Notes: a model not told the origin generated them from the letters alone. A stretch of 57,514 nt of DNA from Methylobacterium sp. DB0501 (GCF_011043735.1 NZ_JAAKGV010000031.1:1-57514); one strand, 5' to 3'; counted from the stretch's first letter, positions 1 to 8,376 are shown. Program-made: numbers and translations.

Positions 1-1
1 C

Positions 2-691
2 TCGACCGCGCCCGAGGCCCTGATCGGCAAGGTGCGCGAGCTGCGCGCCGATATCGGCATCGCCCTCGACGGCGACGCCGACCGGGTGCTGGTGGTCGAC
101 GAGAAGGGCCGGCAGGTCGACGGCGACCAGCTGATGGCGGTGGTCGCCCGCTCGTGGCAGGAGGATGCCCGCCTGTCGAAGAACGGCATCGTGGCCACCA
201 TCATGTCGAATCTCGGCCTCGAGCGCTATCTCGGGGGGCTCGGCCTCGGGATGGTGCGCACGGCGGTGGGCGACCGCTACGTGCTCGAGCACATGCGCGA
301 GCACGGCTACAACCTCGGCGGCGAGCAGTCCGGCCACATCATCATGTCGGACTACGCCACCACGGGCGACGGGCTGGTGGCGGCGCTGCAGCTGCTCTCG
401 GTGGTGCAGCGCCAGCAGCGCCCGGTGAGCGAGGTGTGCCACTGCTTCGACCCGCTGCCGCAGGTGCTGAAGAACGTGCGCTACGCCACCGGCGGCGAGC
501 CGTTGCGCCAGGACAGCGTCGTCACGGCGATCGAGGGCGCGCGCCAGCGCCTCGGCGAGGGCGGCCGCCTGGTCATCCGGCCGTCCGGCACCGAGCCGGT
601 GATCCGCGTGATGGCCGAGGGCGACGACCGCGATCTGGTGGTGCGGGTGGTCGATGACGTGGTCGAGGCGTTGCGCAAGGTCGCGGCCTGA
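2..691 (+). CDS. glmM: phosphoglucosamine mutase, C-terminal part (5' truncated by window edge)
   Basis: GlmM converts glucosamine-6-phosphate to glucosamine-1-phosphate, the cytoplasmic step leading to UDP-GlcNAc for peptidoglycan and lipid A. The reading frame is open from base 2. The visible part carries the metal-binding loop DGDADR, the sugar-binding GGEQSGH motif, and the phosphate-contact RPSGTEP motif near the C-terminus, all in the order of the alpha-D-phosphohexomutase family. The protein ends normally with TGA. The N-terminal domain with the catalytic phosphoserine lies before the window. A strong hairpin follows, so this looks like the end of a transcription unit. Confidence 0.95.
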   Translation, partial: STAPEALIGKVRELRADIGIALDGDADRVLVVDEKGRQVDGDQLMAVVARSWQEDARLSKNGIVATIMSNLGLERYLGGLGLGMVRTAVGDRYVLEHMREHGYNLGGEQSGHIIMSDYATTGDGLVAALQLLSVVQRQQRPVSEVCHCFDPLPQVLKNVRYATGGEPLRQDSVVTAIEGARQRLGEGGRLVIRPSGTEPVIRVMAEGDDRDLVVRVVDDVVEALRKVAA

Positions 692-712
692 ACCGGGATT
701 CGCGTGAAGTCC

Positions 713-752
713 GGGCGGCGGGAGCGGACCTCGTGTCCCGCTCCCTCCGCCC
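713..752 (+). terminator. hairpin terminator after glmM
   Basis: Arms 713-727 and 738-752 pair over 15 positions with one mismatch, around a 10-base loop. It starts about 20 bases after the glmM stop. There is no long T-tract, so termination could be weak or factor-assisted. Confidence 0.6.
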
Positions 753-862
753 CGCAACCTGCGCGAGAAAATTCGGCGAGACCGTCCGCACGACTTGCAC
801 AGGGGTGATTCGTGTCTTTCTCGCCCCGGATCGATCAAATGCAACGCTTTCTCAGCCCTAAC

Positions 863-876
863 GCTTAACGTTAAGC
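863..876. promoter_or_regulatory. perfect 14-bp palindrome upstream of first outer-membrane gene
   Basis: GCTTAACGTTAAGC reads the same on both strands and lies about 90 bases before the start at 965. It is AT-rich compared with its surroundings. Its position suits an operator or promoter element, but no regulator can be assigned from sequence. Confidence 0.35.
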
Positions 877-964
877 ACGGGTTTACCGAACGCGGCGAGA
901 GTCGTGACGTCTTCCGGATCGGCCGCCCGAAGTCTGCAGCGGCCCATCAGAACAAGGAACCGTC

Positions 965-1840
965 ATGGGCCGCAGCAAGCCACTCGCGCTGGCACGCATG
1001 TTCACGCTCGCTGCGAGCGTGGCCGCGCCGGGGCTCGTCCACGCCGCCGACCTCCTGCCCCCACCGCCGCTGCCGCTGCCGCCCCCGCCGGTGGATGTCG
1101 GCGGCAACTGGTACCTGCGCGGCGATGTCGGCATCGGCGTTCTCGATCTGCGCAAGACGGTCGTCGAGGACGTCTCGACCCCGCGGGTCCCCTACAAGTA
1201 CAGGACGATCGAGGATCAACTCGGCGACCAGGCTTTCGTCGGCGTCGGCGTCGGCTACCAGTTCAATCCCTGGCTGCGCTTCGATCTGACCGGCGAGTAT
1301 CGCTCGAAGACGGATTGGCGCTTCGTGGCCGAGGATCTTTCCTACGGCACCCGCGGCGGCTACGATCTCACGACGGGCAAGTTCTCGTCCGTCGTCGGCC
1401 TGGCGAATGCCTATATCGACCTCGGCAACTGGTACGGGTTCACCCCGTTCGTCGGCGCCGGCGTGGGCTTTGCGCACCACATGTTCGGGTCGGTGACCGA
1501 CCAGGGCCTGGGCACCTATGTCGGCGGCCTCGGTTACGGAAAGTCCTACGACAAGACGAACTTCGCCTGGGCCGCGCATGCCGGTGTCAGCTACGCCGTC
1601 ACGCCCAACCTGAAGCTCGAACTCGCCTACCGCTACCTGAACATGGGCGAAGCCCAGACCGGCGTGGTGACCTGCGTGCCGGCCTGCAACCTGAAGACGG
1701 TGTACCGCGCCACGGAGCTCGAGTCCCAGGACATCAAGCTCGGCATGCGTTGGATGTTCGGCGCGCCGGCCGTCGCCGCTGTCGCCTACGAGCCGCCTCC
1801 GCCGCCGATGCCGATGGCACCTCTGGTTCGCAAGTACTGA
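965..1840 (+). CDS. outer-membrane beta-barrel protein with proline-rich N-terminal segment (paralog 1)
   Basis: A 291-residue protein with a signal peptide ending around VHAAD, then a proline-rich stretch (about residues 29-43), then alternating aromatic/glycine strands typical of the Omp25/Omp31-like barrels of alphaproteobacteria. The family signature YRYLNMG sits near the C-terminus. Unusually, the barrel is followed by a second proline-rich tail, and the protein ends in Tyr rather than directly after the last strand. The start is supported by AAGGA about six bases upstream. It resembles the next gene in architecture (Pro-rich segment, GGNWYLRGD-like first strand), so the two are probably tandem duplicates. 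The role is likely structural or porin-like; no substrate can be named. Confidence 0.85.
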   Translation: MGRSKPLALARMFTLAASVAAPGLVHAADLLPPPPLPLPPPPVDVGGNWYLRGDVGIGVLDLRKTVVEDVSTPRVPYKYRTIEDQLGDQAFVGVGVGYQFNPWLRFDLTGEYRSKTDWRFVAEDLSYGTRGGYDLTTGKFSSVVGLANAYIDLGNWYGFTPFVGAGVGFAHHMFGSVTDQGLGTYVGGLGYGKSYDKTNFAWAAHAGVSYAVTPNLKLELAYRYLNMGEAQTGVVTCVPACNLKTVYRATELESQDIKLGMRWMFGAPAVAAVAYEPPPPPMPMAPLVRKY

Positions 1841-1853
1841 GACGACGAGCCCT

Positions 1854-1874
1854 CCGGCGCCCTCCGGGCGCCGG
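1854..1874 (+). terminator. GC-rich hairpin after first barrel gene
   Basis: Perfect 9-bp arms (1854-1862 and 1866-1874) with a 3-base loop, 13 bases after the stop codon. No T-tract follows. Confidence 0.5.
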
Positions 1875-2011
1875 GGCCCCGTGAGGGGGCGATTAGGGTT
1901 AAACGGCCGCTAACCTTCTGACGCTACGTTACTGATCGGGCGAACAGGCCCACCACGAGTTTCGCGTATTTCGCCCCGGCCGAGGAGTCGAAGGGCAGGA
2001 AAGGGCGCCCC

Positions 2012-2851
2012 ATGGCACGGTTCGGTCATTGCTTCCCGGTCGCACTCCTCGGGCTCGGCCTGCTCGGCGCGCCGGCGCTCGCCGCCGACCTGCTGCCGCC
2101 CCCGCCTCCGCCGCCCCCACCGCTCCCCGCTCCGGTGGAGGTCGGCTCGGGCTGGTACCTGCGCGGCGACTACACGGCGAGCGACTTCCGCCACCCGAAG
2201 GACGACACCCTGCCGGGCACCGACGGCGCGAAGCTCGTCGGCTTCCGCCTCGGCAACACCGACGGCTATGGCGGCGGCATCGGCTACCGCTTCAACAGCT
2301 TCCTGCGGGCCGACGTCACGGTCGACGGGCGCACCCGCAGCCGCTTCCGCGATTATTCTTCGCGCACCAACTTCGTCGAGGGCTTCAACACCGAGGCCGG
2401 CAAGCTCGACGTGCTGACCGGCCTGTTCAACGTCTACGTCGATCTCGGCACCTGGTGGGGCTTCACACCCTATGTCGGCGCCGGCGTCGGCATGGCGAGC
2501 AAGCGTTTCCACGATGCGTGGACCGGCACCACCTGCTTCACCACCGCCTGCGGCAGCGGCGTCGACGGGACCTACCAGCTCGGCGCGCAAGGGTTCGATG
2601 CCCGCGCCAACCACACGGCGGTCGGCCTCGCCTGGGCGGCCATGGCGGGCATCTCCTACGAGATCGGCGCCGGCGTCAGCATCGACGCGAGCTACCGCTA
2701 CCTCGAGGTCGGCAAGGCGCGCACCGGCTTCGACATCTACAACCAGAACACCCGGATCAAGGACATCGCCGCCAACGAGTTCCGGGTCGGCCTGCGCTGG
2801 GCCTTCGGCAACGGCCTCGCCCTGCCGCGCCTGGGCGGCCTGACCTACTGA
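2012..2851 (+). CDS. outer-membrane beta-barrel protein with proline-rich N-terminal segment (paralog 2)
   Basis: A 279-residue protein. The signal peptide ends near ALAAD and is followed at once by a long proline run, then GSGWYLRGDY, matching the first strand of the preceding gene. A strand with SYRYLEVG and a C-terminal strand follow. It belongs to the Omp25-like barrel family and is exported to the outer membrane. The start follows an AGGAAAGGG ribosome-binding sequence. It has its own terminator and a 170-base upstream gap, so it is probably transcribed alone. Unlike paralog 1, the C-terminus ends a few residues after the last strand, without a proline tail. Confidence 0.85.
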   Translation: MARFGHCFPVALLGLGLLGAPALAADLLPPPPPPPPPLPAPVEVGSGWYLRGDYTASDFRHPKDDTLPGTDGAKLVGFRLGNTDGYGGGIGYRFNSFLRADVTVDGRTRSRFRDYSSRTNFVEGFNTEAGKLDVLTGLFNVYVDLGTWWGFTPYVGAGVGMASKRFHDAWTGTTCFTTACGSGVDGTYQLGAQGFDARANHTAVGLAWAAMAGISYEIGAGVSIDASYRYLEVGKARTGFDIYNQNTRIKDIAANEFRVGLRWAFGNGLALPRLGGLTY

Positions 2852-2872
2852 TCCTCACCGCTCGAATGAGCG

Positions 2873-2906
2873 AAACGCCCGGTGCGCCCGTCGCATCGGG
2901 CGTTTT
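2873..2906 (+). terminator. intrinsic terminator after second barrel gene
   Basis: Arms 2873-2886 and 2892-2905 pair over 14 positions with one mismatch, with a 5-base loop. The right arm runs into TTTT (2903-2906). This is the most typical intrinsic terminator in the window. Confidence 0.85.
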
Positions 2907-3024
2907 CGCGTGTCCGGTTCCTGACCGTTCTCCCGTGGCCGTAACGCGTCTTTAAGGTTACCAAGGCATTGTAATGGCTGCGGCACGGCAAATTTTGCCG
3001 ATCATCGTGCCGGAGGCGGCCCAG

Positions 3025-3945
3025 ATGCGTTTCTCGACTTTCGGATTTCTTGTCGGCTTGGGTCTGGGCGCGCCCGTGGCGGCGCAGGCCGCGGATCTCG
3101 ATTTCGGGGCCCTGCGGGGCGGCAGCTACGAGCCGGCCGCGGCGCCCTCCTTCTCGACCTGGGAGGGCATCTATGTCGGCGGCCATGCCGGCTGGACGAG
3201 CGCGAGCTTCGGCTTCGGATCGGTGTACCAGCCCATCGTCGCCAACGCCCTGCGGGCGACCGCGATCGAGAACGAGATGCAGGCCTCGACGCTGCTGCAT
3301 GCCGGATCGACCCGCCGCGACGGCGTGAGCTTCGGCGCCTATGCCGGCGTCAACTACCAGTTCGACGACACCGTCATCGGCGTCGAGCTCGACTACACGC
3401 ATTTCGGCGTCACCGGCCGGGCCCCGCACGACTCGATCGGGCGCAGCACCGTCAGCAGCAACGGCTTCTTCCGTGCCATCGGTCTCGACGGCGATGCCTC
3501 GACGCGGATCAACGACTACGCGACGATCCGGGCGCGGTTCGGCTACACGCTCGGCGACGTCATGCCCTACGTGACCGGCGGCTTCGCCATCGGCCGCGCG
3601 CAGATCGCCGACACCGCGGCGATCGAGCACTACGAGTTCGATCAGGCGACCTATCGCGCCAACCAGGCGCTTGCCGACAAGTCGAAAGCGGTCAACGTGT
3701 TCAACGTCGGCTATTCTTACTTCAACCAGAACGATCCGAGTTCCAGCATCATCGCCCCGCCGGTCGTCCTGACGCGCAGCAAGGAGAAGATCGTCGGCGG
3801 CATCGCGGCCGGGGCCGGTATCGAATACGCCATCACGCCGAACCTGCTGCTGCGCGCCGAGTACCAGTACGTCCTGTTCAACGATTTCGACGGCCACAAG
3901 ATGAACCTGAACACCGTGCGCGGCGGCGCCGCGGTGAAGTTCTAG
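3025..3945 (+). CDS. outer-membrane beta-barrel protein (third, divergent)
   Basis: With the start at 3025 the protein has 306 residues. It begins with a clean signal peptide (MRFSTFGFLVG, cleaved near AQAAD), and GGAGG lies eight bases upstream. An in-frame ATG at 2974 would add 17 residues that spoil the signal peptide, so I chose the later start. The body has barrel strands such as WEGIYVGGHAGW, FGAYAGVNYQF and AGIEYAITPNLLLRAEYQYV, and the C-terminus ends in Phe, the usual signal for barrel assembly. It is an Omp25/opacity-type porin-like protein but lacks the proline-rich segment of the two upstream paralogs, so it is a separate lineage. Confidence 0.85.
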   Translation: MRFSTFGFLVGLGLGAPVAAQAADLDFGALRGGSYEPAAAPSFSTWEGIYVGGHAGWTSASFGFGSVYQPIVANALRATAIENEMQASTLLHAGSTRRDGVSFGAYAGVNYQFDDTVIGVELDYTHFGVTGRAPHDSIGRSTVSSNGFFRAIGLDGDASTRINDYATIRARFGYTLGDVMPYVTGGFAIGRAQIADTAAIEHYEFDQATYRANQALADKSKAVNVFNVGYSYFNQNDPSSSIIAPPVVLTRSKEKIVGGIAAGAGIEYAITPNLLLRAEYQYVLFNDFDGHKMNLNTVRGGAAVKF

Positions 3946-4032
3946 AATCCGGCGCTTGCGGCCGCAGGCCGGCCGCGTCACCCTGGCGGACCGCCCGATG
4001 CAAGAGGCGGGACGCGAGGGAAGGAAATCCGG

Positions 4033-4803
4033 ATGCAGCGTCTGGCCGGCAAGGTCGCCCTGGTCACGGGCGGCGCGCGGGGGATCGGGCTTGCGATCGC
4101 GCGGCGCTTCGCCCGCGAGGGGGCGGCGGCGGTGATCCTCGCCGACATCGACGAGGGGGAAGCCGAGCGCGTGGCGCCGGAGAACCCGGCTTTCCATCCC
4201 TGCGCCCTCGACGTGACGAAGGACGAGGACTGGACCAGAGCCGTCGACCGCACGGTGTCCCGCCACGGCGGGCTCGACGTGCTGGTCAACAATGCCGGGA
4301 TCGCGGTGGTCGGCACGATCGAGTCGGTGACGCTCGAGGACTGGCGCCGGGTCCAGGACATCAACGTCGACGGCACCTTCCTGGGCTGCCGCCATGCCGT
4401 CCGGGCGATGAAGCCGCCGGCCGGGCGCGGGGGTGCGATCATCAATCTCTCGTCGGTCTCCGGCATCGTCGGCGGGCACAACCTCGCCGCCTACAACGCC
4501 TCGAAGGGGGCGGTGCGGCTGCTCACCAAGTCGGTCGCCCTGCACTGCGCCCGCCAGAAATACGGCGTGCGCTGCAACTCGATCCATCCGGGCTTCACCG
4601 AGACCGACATGCTGCGCGATCTGGCCAGCGGCAGCCGCTACACGCCCGGCGAACTCTCCGAGCGCCTGCGCGCCTCGGTGCCGGTCGGGCGCAACGCCGC
4701 GGCGGACGAGATCGCGGCCCTGGCCGCCTATCTCGCCTCGGACGAGGCCGGATTCGTCACCGGGGCCGAGATGGTGATCGACGGCGGCGTCACGGCACAA
4801 TAA
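4033..4803 (+). CDS. short-chain dehydrogenase/reductase (SDR)
   Basis: A 256-residue classical SDR that oxidises or reduces an alcohol/ketone with NAD(P)H. The cofactor-binding TGGARGIG is at residues 12-19, NNAG at 86-89, the catalytic serine region at 140-143, and YNASK at 154-158. An acidic residue at the end of the second strand (ADID) favours NAD(H) over NADP(H). The start follows a GGAAGG sequence. It lies 110 bases before mcd on the same strand; co-transcription is possible but not shown. The substrate cannot be told from sequence; cyclopentanol- or hydroxyacyl-CoA-type enzymes are the nearest kinds. Confidence 0.85.
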   Translation: MQRLAGKVALVTGGARGIGLAIARRFAREGAAAVILADIDEGEAERVAPENPAFHPCALDVTKDEDWTRAVDRTVSRHGGLDVLVNNAGIAVVGTIESVTLEDWRRVQDINVDGTFLGCRHAVRAMKPPAGRGGAIINLSSVSGIVGGHNLAAYNASKGAVRLLTKSVALHCARQKYGVRCNSIHPGFTETDMLRDLASGSRYTPGELSERLRASVPVGRNAAADEIAALAAYLASDEAGFVTGAEMVIDGGVTAQ

Positions 4804-4912
4804 ATTGCCGCTCCCCATAAAGTCGGGTCCCAGCGGCATCTCAGGCCCTCTACAGGCCGGCGATTCGCCGCTATTTGTATGCGCCGCAGCAAATCCACCG
4901 GAGACCTGACCG

Positions 4913-6589
4913 ATGTCCGCCCAGGCCGCCCCCGCCCCGACCGATCTCGTCACCCTGGCGCAGGAGGCCGGCCTCGCCGCCAAGGCGCTCGCCGCCGACG
5001 CCGCCCGCCGGGTCCGCGCCGGCCTGCTCGGGCCCGACGGCCGGCTCTCGCCCGAGCGGATCGAGGCCGAGCAGCACGCCGCCCACGGCCTCGCCTGGCT
5101 CACCACCTATGCCGAGGCGATCAGCCAGCTCGGCGCCTACGCCGCCCGCCTGTCGGCCGAGAGCCGCCTTGGCGAGACCGAGACGCTGCTCGTGCGCATC
5201 GGCCTGGGCGAGTACCTGGAGCAGCTCTTCGGCGGCATCCCGATGAGCCAGGGCGAGATGGTGCGCCCGACCTCGTCGCTGGGCCTGAAGGCGCAAGAGG
5301 TCGCGCGCCACCGCTCGGACGCCGTCGAGACCCTGATCGCGGAGGGCAACACCGCCCAGAACCGCGCCGCCCTGGTACGGCTGATCCGCGAGGGCGCCGG
5401 CGCCGCGACGGTCGGCGATAGCGGCCTCGACGAGGACATGGAGGCGATCCGCGCCGAGATGCGCCGCTTCGGCCAGGCCGAGGTCGCCCCCCACGCCCAT
5501 GAGTGGCACCGGAAGAACGCCTACATCCCGCTCGAGATCATCGGCCAGATGGCCGAGCTCGGCGTGTTCGGCCTGACCATCCCCGAGGAATACGGCGGGA
5601 TGGGCCTGCCGAAGATCTCGATGTGCGTGGTCTCTGAGGAATTGTCGCGGGCCTATATCGGTGTCGGCTCGCTCGGCACCCGCTCGGAGATCGCCGCCGA
5701 GCTGATCCTGTGCGGCGGCACCGAGGAGCAGAAGAGCCGCTTCCTGCCGAAGATCGCCTCGGGCGAGATCCTGCCGACCGCGGTCTTCACCGAGCCCAAT
5801 ACCGGCTCGGACCTCGCCTCGCTGCGCACCAAGGCGGTCAAGGACGGGGATACCTGGCGGATCAGCGGCAACAAGACCTGGATCACCCACCCCGTCCGGG
5901 CTGACCTGATGACCGTGCTGGTGCGCACCAAGCCCGAGGAGCCGGGCCACAAGGGCCTGTCGCTGCTGCTCGGCGAGAAGCCCCGCGGCACCGACGCGGA
6001 CCCCTTCCCGGTCGAGGGCCTGTCGGGCGGCGAGATCGAAGTGCTCGGCTATCGCGGCATGAAGGAGTACGAGCTCGCCTTCGACGGGTTCAAGGTGCCG
6101 GAGGGCAACCTCCTCGGCGGCGTCGAGGGCAAGGGCTTCGCCCAGCTGATGCAGACCTTCGAATCGGCCCGTATCCAGACCGCGGCCCGCGCCGTCGGCG
6201 TGGCGCAATCGGCCCTCGATGTCGGCCTGCGCTACGCCGAGGAGCGGGTGCAGTTCGGCAAGCCGCTGGTCTCGTTCCCGCGGGTCGCCGACAAGCTCGC
6301 CATGATGGCGGTCGAGATCAACATCGCCCGCCAGCTCACCTATTTCGCCGCCCACCAGAAGGACGAGGGCAAGCGCTGCGACCTCGAGGCCGGCATGGCG
6401 AAGCTGCTCGGCGCCCGCGTCGCCTGGGCGGCGGCCGACAACGCCCTGCAGATCCACGGCGGCAACGGCTTCGCCCTCGAATACCCGGTGAGCCGCCTGC
6501 TCTGCGACGCCCGCATCCTGTCGATCTTCGAGGGCGCGGCCGAGATCCAGGCCCAGGTCATTGCCCGGCGCCTGCTCGAGGTGCAGTGA
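4913..6589 (+). CDS. mcd: (2S)-methylsuccinyl-CoA dehydrogenase (ethylmalonyl-CoA pathway)
   Basis: A 558-residue flavin acyl-CoA dehydrogenase. The usual family length is about 380-400, and the extra 150-170 residues are all N-terminal, which is the hallmark of Mcd from methylotrophs and purple bacteria. Mcd oxidises (2S)-methylsuccinyl-CoA to mesaconyl-CoA during glyoxylate regeneration and acetate assimilation. The dehydrogenase part shows FTEPNTGSDLASLRTKA, the RVQFGKPL signature, and IFEGAAEIQ with the catalytic Glu at about residue 540. A perfect hairpin follows 20 bases after the stop, so the transcript ends here. The other pathway genes (ccr, ecm, mch, mcl) are not in the window. A different branched acyl-CoA substrate is possible but less likely. 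Confidence 0.85.
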   Translation: MSAQAAPAPTDLVTLAQEAGLAAKALAADAARRVRAGLLGPDGRLSPERIEAEQHAAHGLAWLTTYAEAISQLGAYAARLSAESRLGETETLLVRIGLGEYLEQLFGGIPMSQGEMVRPTSSLGLKAQEVARHRSDAVETLIAEGNTAQNRAALVRLIREGAGAATVGDSGLDEDMEAIRAEMRRFGQAEVAPHAHEWHRKNAYIPLEIIGQMAELGVFGLTIPEEYGGMGLPKISMCVVSEELSRAYIGVGSLGTRSEIAAELILCGGTEEQKSRFLPKIASGEILPTAVFTEPNTGSDLASLRTKAVKDGDTWRISGNKTWITHPVRADLMTVLVRTKPEEPGHKGLSLLLGEKPRGTDADPFPVEGLSGGEIEVLGYRGMKEYELAFDGFKVPEGNLLGGVEGKGFAQLMQTFESARIQTAARAVGVAQSALDVGLRYAEERVQFGKPLVSFPRVADKLAMMAVEINIARQLTYFAAHQKDEGKRCDLEAGMAKLLGARVAWAAADNALQIHGGNGFALEYPVSRLLCDARILSIFEGAAEIQAQVIARRLLEVQ

Positions 6590-6608
6590 CCCTCCGCGCG
6601 AACTGAGA

Positions 6609-6637
6609 CGACCTCCGGATGCTTCTTCCGGAGGTCG
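6609..6637 (+). terminator. hairpin terminator after mcd
   Basis: Perfect 11-bp arms (6609-6619, 6627-6637) around a 7-base loop, 20 bases after the mcd stop. Confidence 0.7.
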
Positions 6638-6722
6638 CCTCACGAGCCCGCGCCGCGCTTGAGCGAAGCCGCTTTCCGCGTGGCGAAGCACGCAGCCGGA
6701 CAGTGTATGAAGCGCTCGAAGC

Positions 6723-6760
6723 AGGAAGGGCGCCGCGGGTCCAACCGCGGCGCCCTTCCT
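6723..6760 (-). terminator. 16-bp perfect hairpin, terminator of the small minus-strand gene
   Basis: Arms 6723-6738 and 6745-6760 are perfectly complementary around a 6-base loop. On the minus strand it follows the stop of the 58-codon gene by 36 bases. Being symmetrical, it could also stop read-through from mcd. Confidence 0.7.
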
Positions 6761-6796
6761 CGTTCCGGTCGATCGTCGCGTGCGACGGGGCAGGCG

Positions 6797-6973
6797 CTAC
6801 TTGGTGATCTTCACCGAGACCGGGTCGCTCGACGGGAAGGTCTCTTCCAGGCCCTCGTCGAGGCGCTCGTTCAGCTTGCTCTGCTGGTTCTCCGGCCGCG
6901 CCTTGTCGTCCGGCGAGGCGCTGTCGCGGCGGAGACCGGGCTGGTCCTGGTTCGGGGTCTTGGACTCGCTCAT
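6797..6973 (-). CDS. small hydrophilic protein, 58 residues, C-terminal FPSSDP motif
   Basis: A complete small gene: ATG at 6973, TAG at 6797-6799, and a strong AGGAGAG ribosome-binding sequence seven bases upstream of the start. The peptide is hydrophilic and probably disordered at first (Gln, Asp, Lys rich). It then has a helical stretch LNERLDEGLEETFPSSDPVS and ends VKITK. I recognise the ETFPxSDP tail from small conserved proteins in Rhizobiales, but no function is known to me. It stands alone between mcd and the glycosyltransferase, on the opposite strand to both, with its own terminator. Codon use is normal for the region. The ribosome-binding site, terminator and ordered C-terminus make it a real gene. 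Confidence 0.8.
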   Translation of the reverse strand: MSESKTPNQDQPGLRRDSASPDDKARPENQQSKLNERLDEGLEETFPSSDPVSVKITK

Positions 6974-7119
6974 CGCGAACTCTCCTGTCGCGGCGTCCCT
7001 CGGTCCGGGGACGGTCTGCCCGGCTAACGCGCAGGGTCCGAGCCTGTTGCGTGCGGGCGGTGGTTAACGGGACGGTGGCGCCTCGCCGGCTAGGCTTCGC
7101 CGACGCGAGGGATTCCGCC

Positions 7120-8376
7120 ATGCACGCCGCCATCCTGACGAACTTCGCCACGCCGAAGGGGGGCGCCGAGAAGGTCGCGATCGAATCCGCCCGCGGTCTC
7201 GCCGAGCGCGGCGTCGCCGTCACGCTGATCCACGGGGTCGACGGGCCGGCCGACCCGATGCTCGACCACCCCGGCATCCGGCGGGTCGGCCTGAGCCTCA
7301 CCGACGTGTGGGAACGGCCGGCCTGGCGCGGCGCGATCGAGGGGATCTGGAACCGCGAGGCGGCGCGGCGTCTGGACGCGGCGCTCGCGGCCCTGCCGGC
7401 GAAGCCCGACGTGCTGCACCTGCACCAATGGACCCGCTCGCTCTCGCCGGCGATCTTTCCGGTGCTGGCGCGCACCGGCCTGCCCGTCGCGATCACGCTG
7501 CACGATTACTTCCTGGTCTGCCCGAACGGCGTCTATTACCGCTTCGACCGGGCCGAGCCCTGCACCGTGCGCCCGTTCTCGCCCGGCTGCCTCGCAGCCC
7601 CGTGCGATCCCCAGTCGCGGGTCCACAAGGCGGTGCGGGTGGCCCGCGCGGTGGCGCAGCTGGCGGCGATCCTGCGCGGCTTCCCGTCGCGTCGGCTCGA
7701 CCTCGTCCACGTCTCCGACGGCAGCCGGACGCGGATCGAGACGATGATGCAAGGTGCCCCCGTCCGCCACCACCGCATCGACAACCCGGTCCGGATCGCG
7801 CGCGCTGCCCCGGCCGATCCGGCCTCCGGCGATGCGGTCGCCTTCGTCGGCCGCTTCACCCGCGAGAAGGGGGCGGATCTCGTCGCGCAGGCGGCCCATC
7901 GGGCGGGGCTGCCCTCGCTGTTTATCGGCGACGGGCCGCTCGCCGACACGTTGGGCGCCGTGCCGGGGGCCGAGGTGGTCGGCTGGCGCGCGCCGGACGA
8001 GGTCGAGGCGCTGCTGCGCCGCCGGGCCCGCGCCGTGGCGGCGCCGGCGCGCTGGCTCGAAACCGGCCCGCTGACGATCTACGAGGCGCTCGCCGCCGGC
8101 ATCCCGGCCGTCGCCTCCGACCGGGCCGGCGCAGCCGAGAAGATCCGGGACGGGGTGACCGGCTTCGTCACCGCCCCGGACCTCGCGGCGCTGGCCGAGG
8201 CTCTCGGCCGGTTGAGGGACGACGCCCTGGTGCGCCGCCTCGGCGAGGCCGCCCATGCCCGCTACTGGTCCGCCCCGATGACGCTGGCCGCGCATGCCGC
8301 CGCCCTGTGCGACCTCTATGCCGGGATGACCGGTGCGGCCGAGGCGCCATCTTTTCAGCGCAGTGCTGTCATGTGA
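7120..8376 (+). CDS. GT4-family glycosyltransferase
   Basis: With the start at 7120 the protein has 418 residues and opens with MHAAILTNFATPKGGAEKV, the normal N-terminal fold of GT-B enzymes with a glycine-rich donor-site loop. GAGG lies about nine bases upstream. The C-terminal half has VGRFTREKGADL, the usual nucleotide-sugar region, and the TGPLTIYEALAAGIP segment in which a Glu contacts the donor. Four cysteines at about residues 135-165 resemble those in GT4 enzymes that act on lipopolysaccharide or exopolysaccharide. It probably adds a sugar to a cell-surface polymer at the cytoplasmic face. The acceptor and sugar are unknown. There are no other polysaccharide genes nearby. Confidence 0.85.
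   Translation: MHAAILTNFATPKGGAEKVAIESARGLAERGVAVTLIHGVDGPADPMLDHPGIRRVGLSLTDVWERPAWRGAIEGIWNREAARRLDAALAALPAKPDVLHLHQWTRSLSPAIFPVLARTGLPVAITLHDYFLVCPNGVYYRFDRAEPCTVRPFSPGCLAAPCDPQSRVHKAVRVARAVAQLAAILRGFPSRRLDLVHVSDGSRTRIETMMQGAPVRHHRIDNPVRIARAAPADPASGDAVAFVGRFTREKGADLVAQAAHRAGLPSLFIGDGPLADTLGAVPGAEVVGWRAPDEVEALLRRRARAVAAPARWLETGPLTIYEALAAGIPAVASDRAGAAEKIRDGVTGFVTAPDLAALAEALGRLRDDALVRRLGEAAHARYWSAPMTLAAHAAALCDLYAGMTGAAEAPSFQRSAVM

Noticed and set aside
4871..6691. A 606-codon minus-strand frame opposite mcd
   Set aside because: Rich in Leu, Ala, Asp and Gly with no domain; shadow of the well-supported mcd gene.
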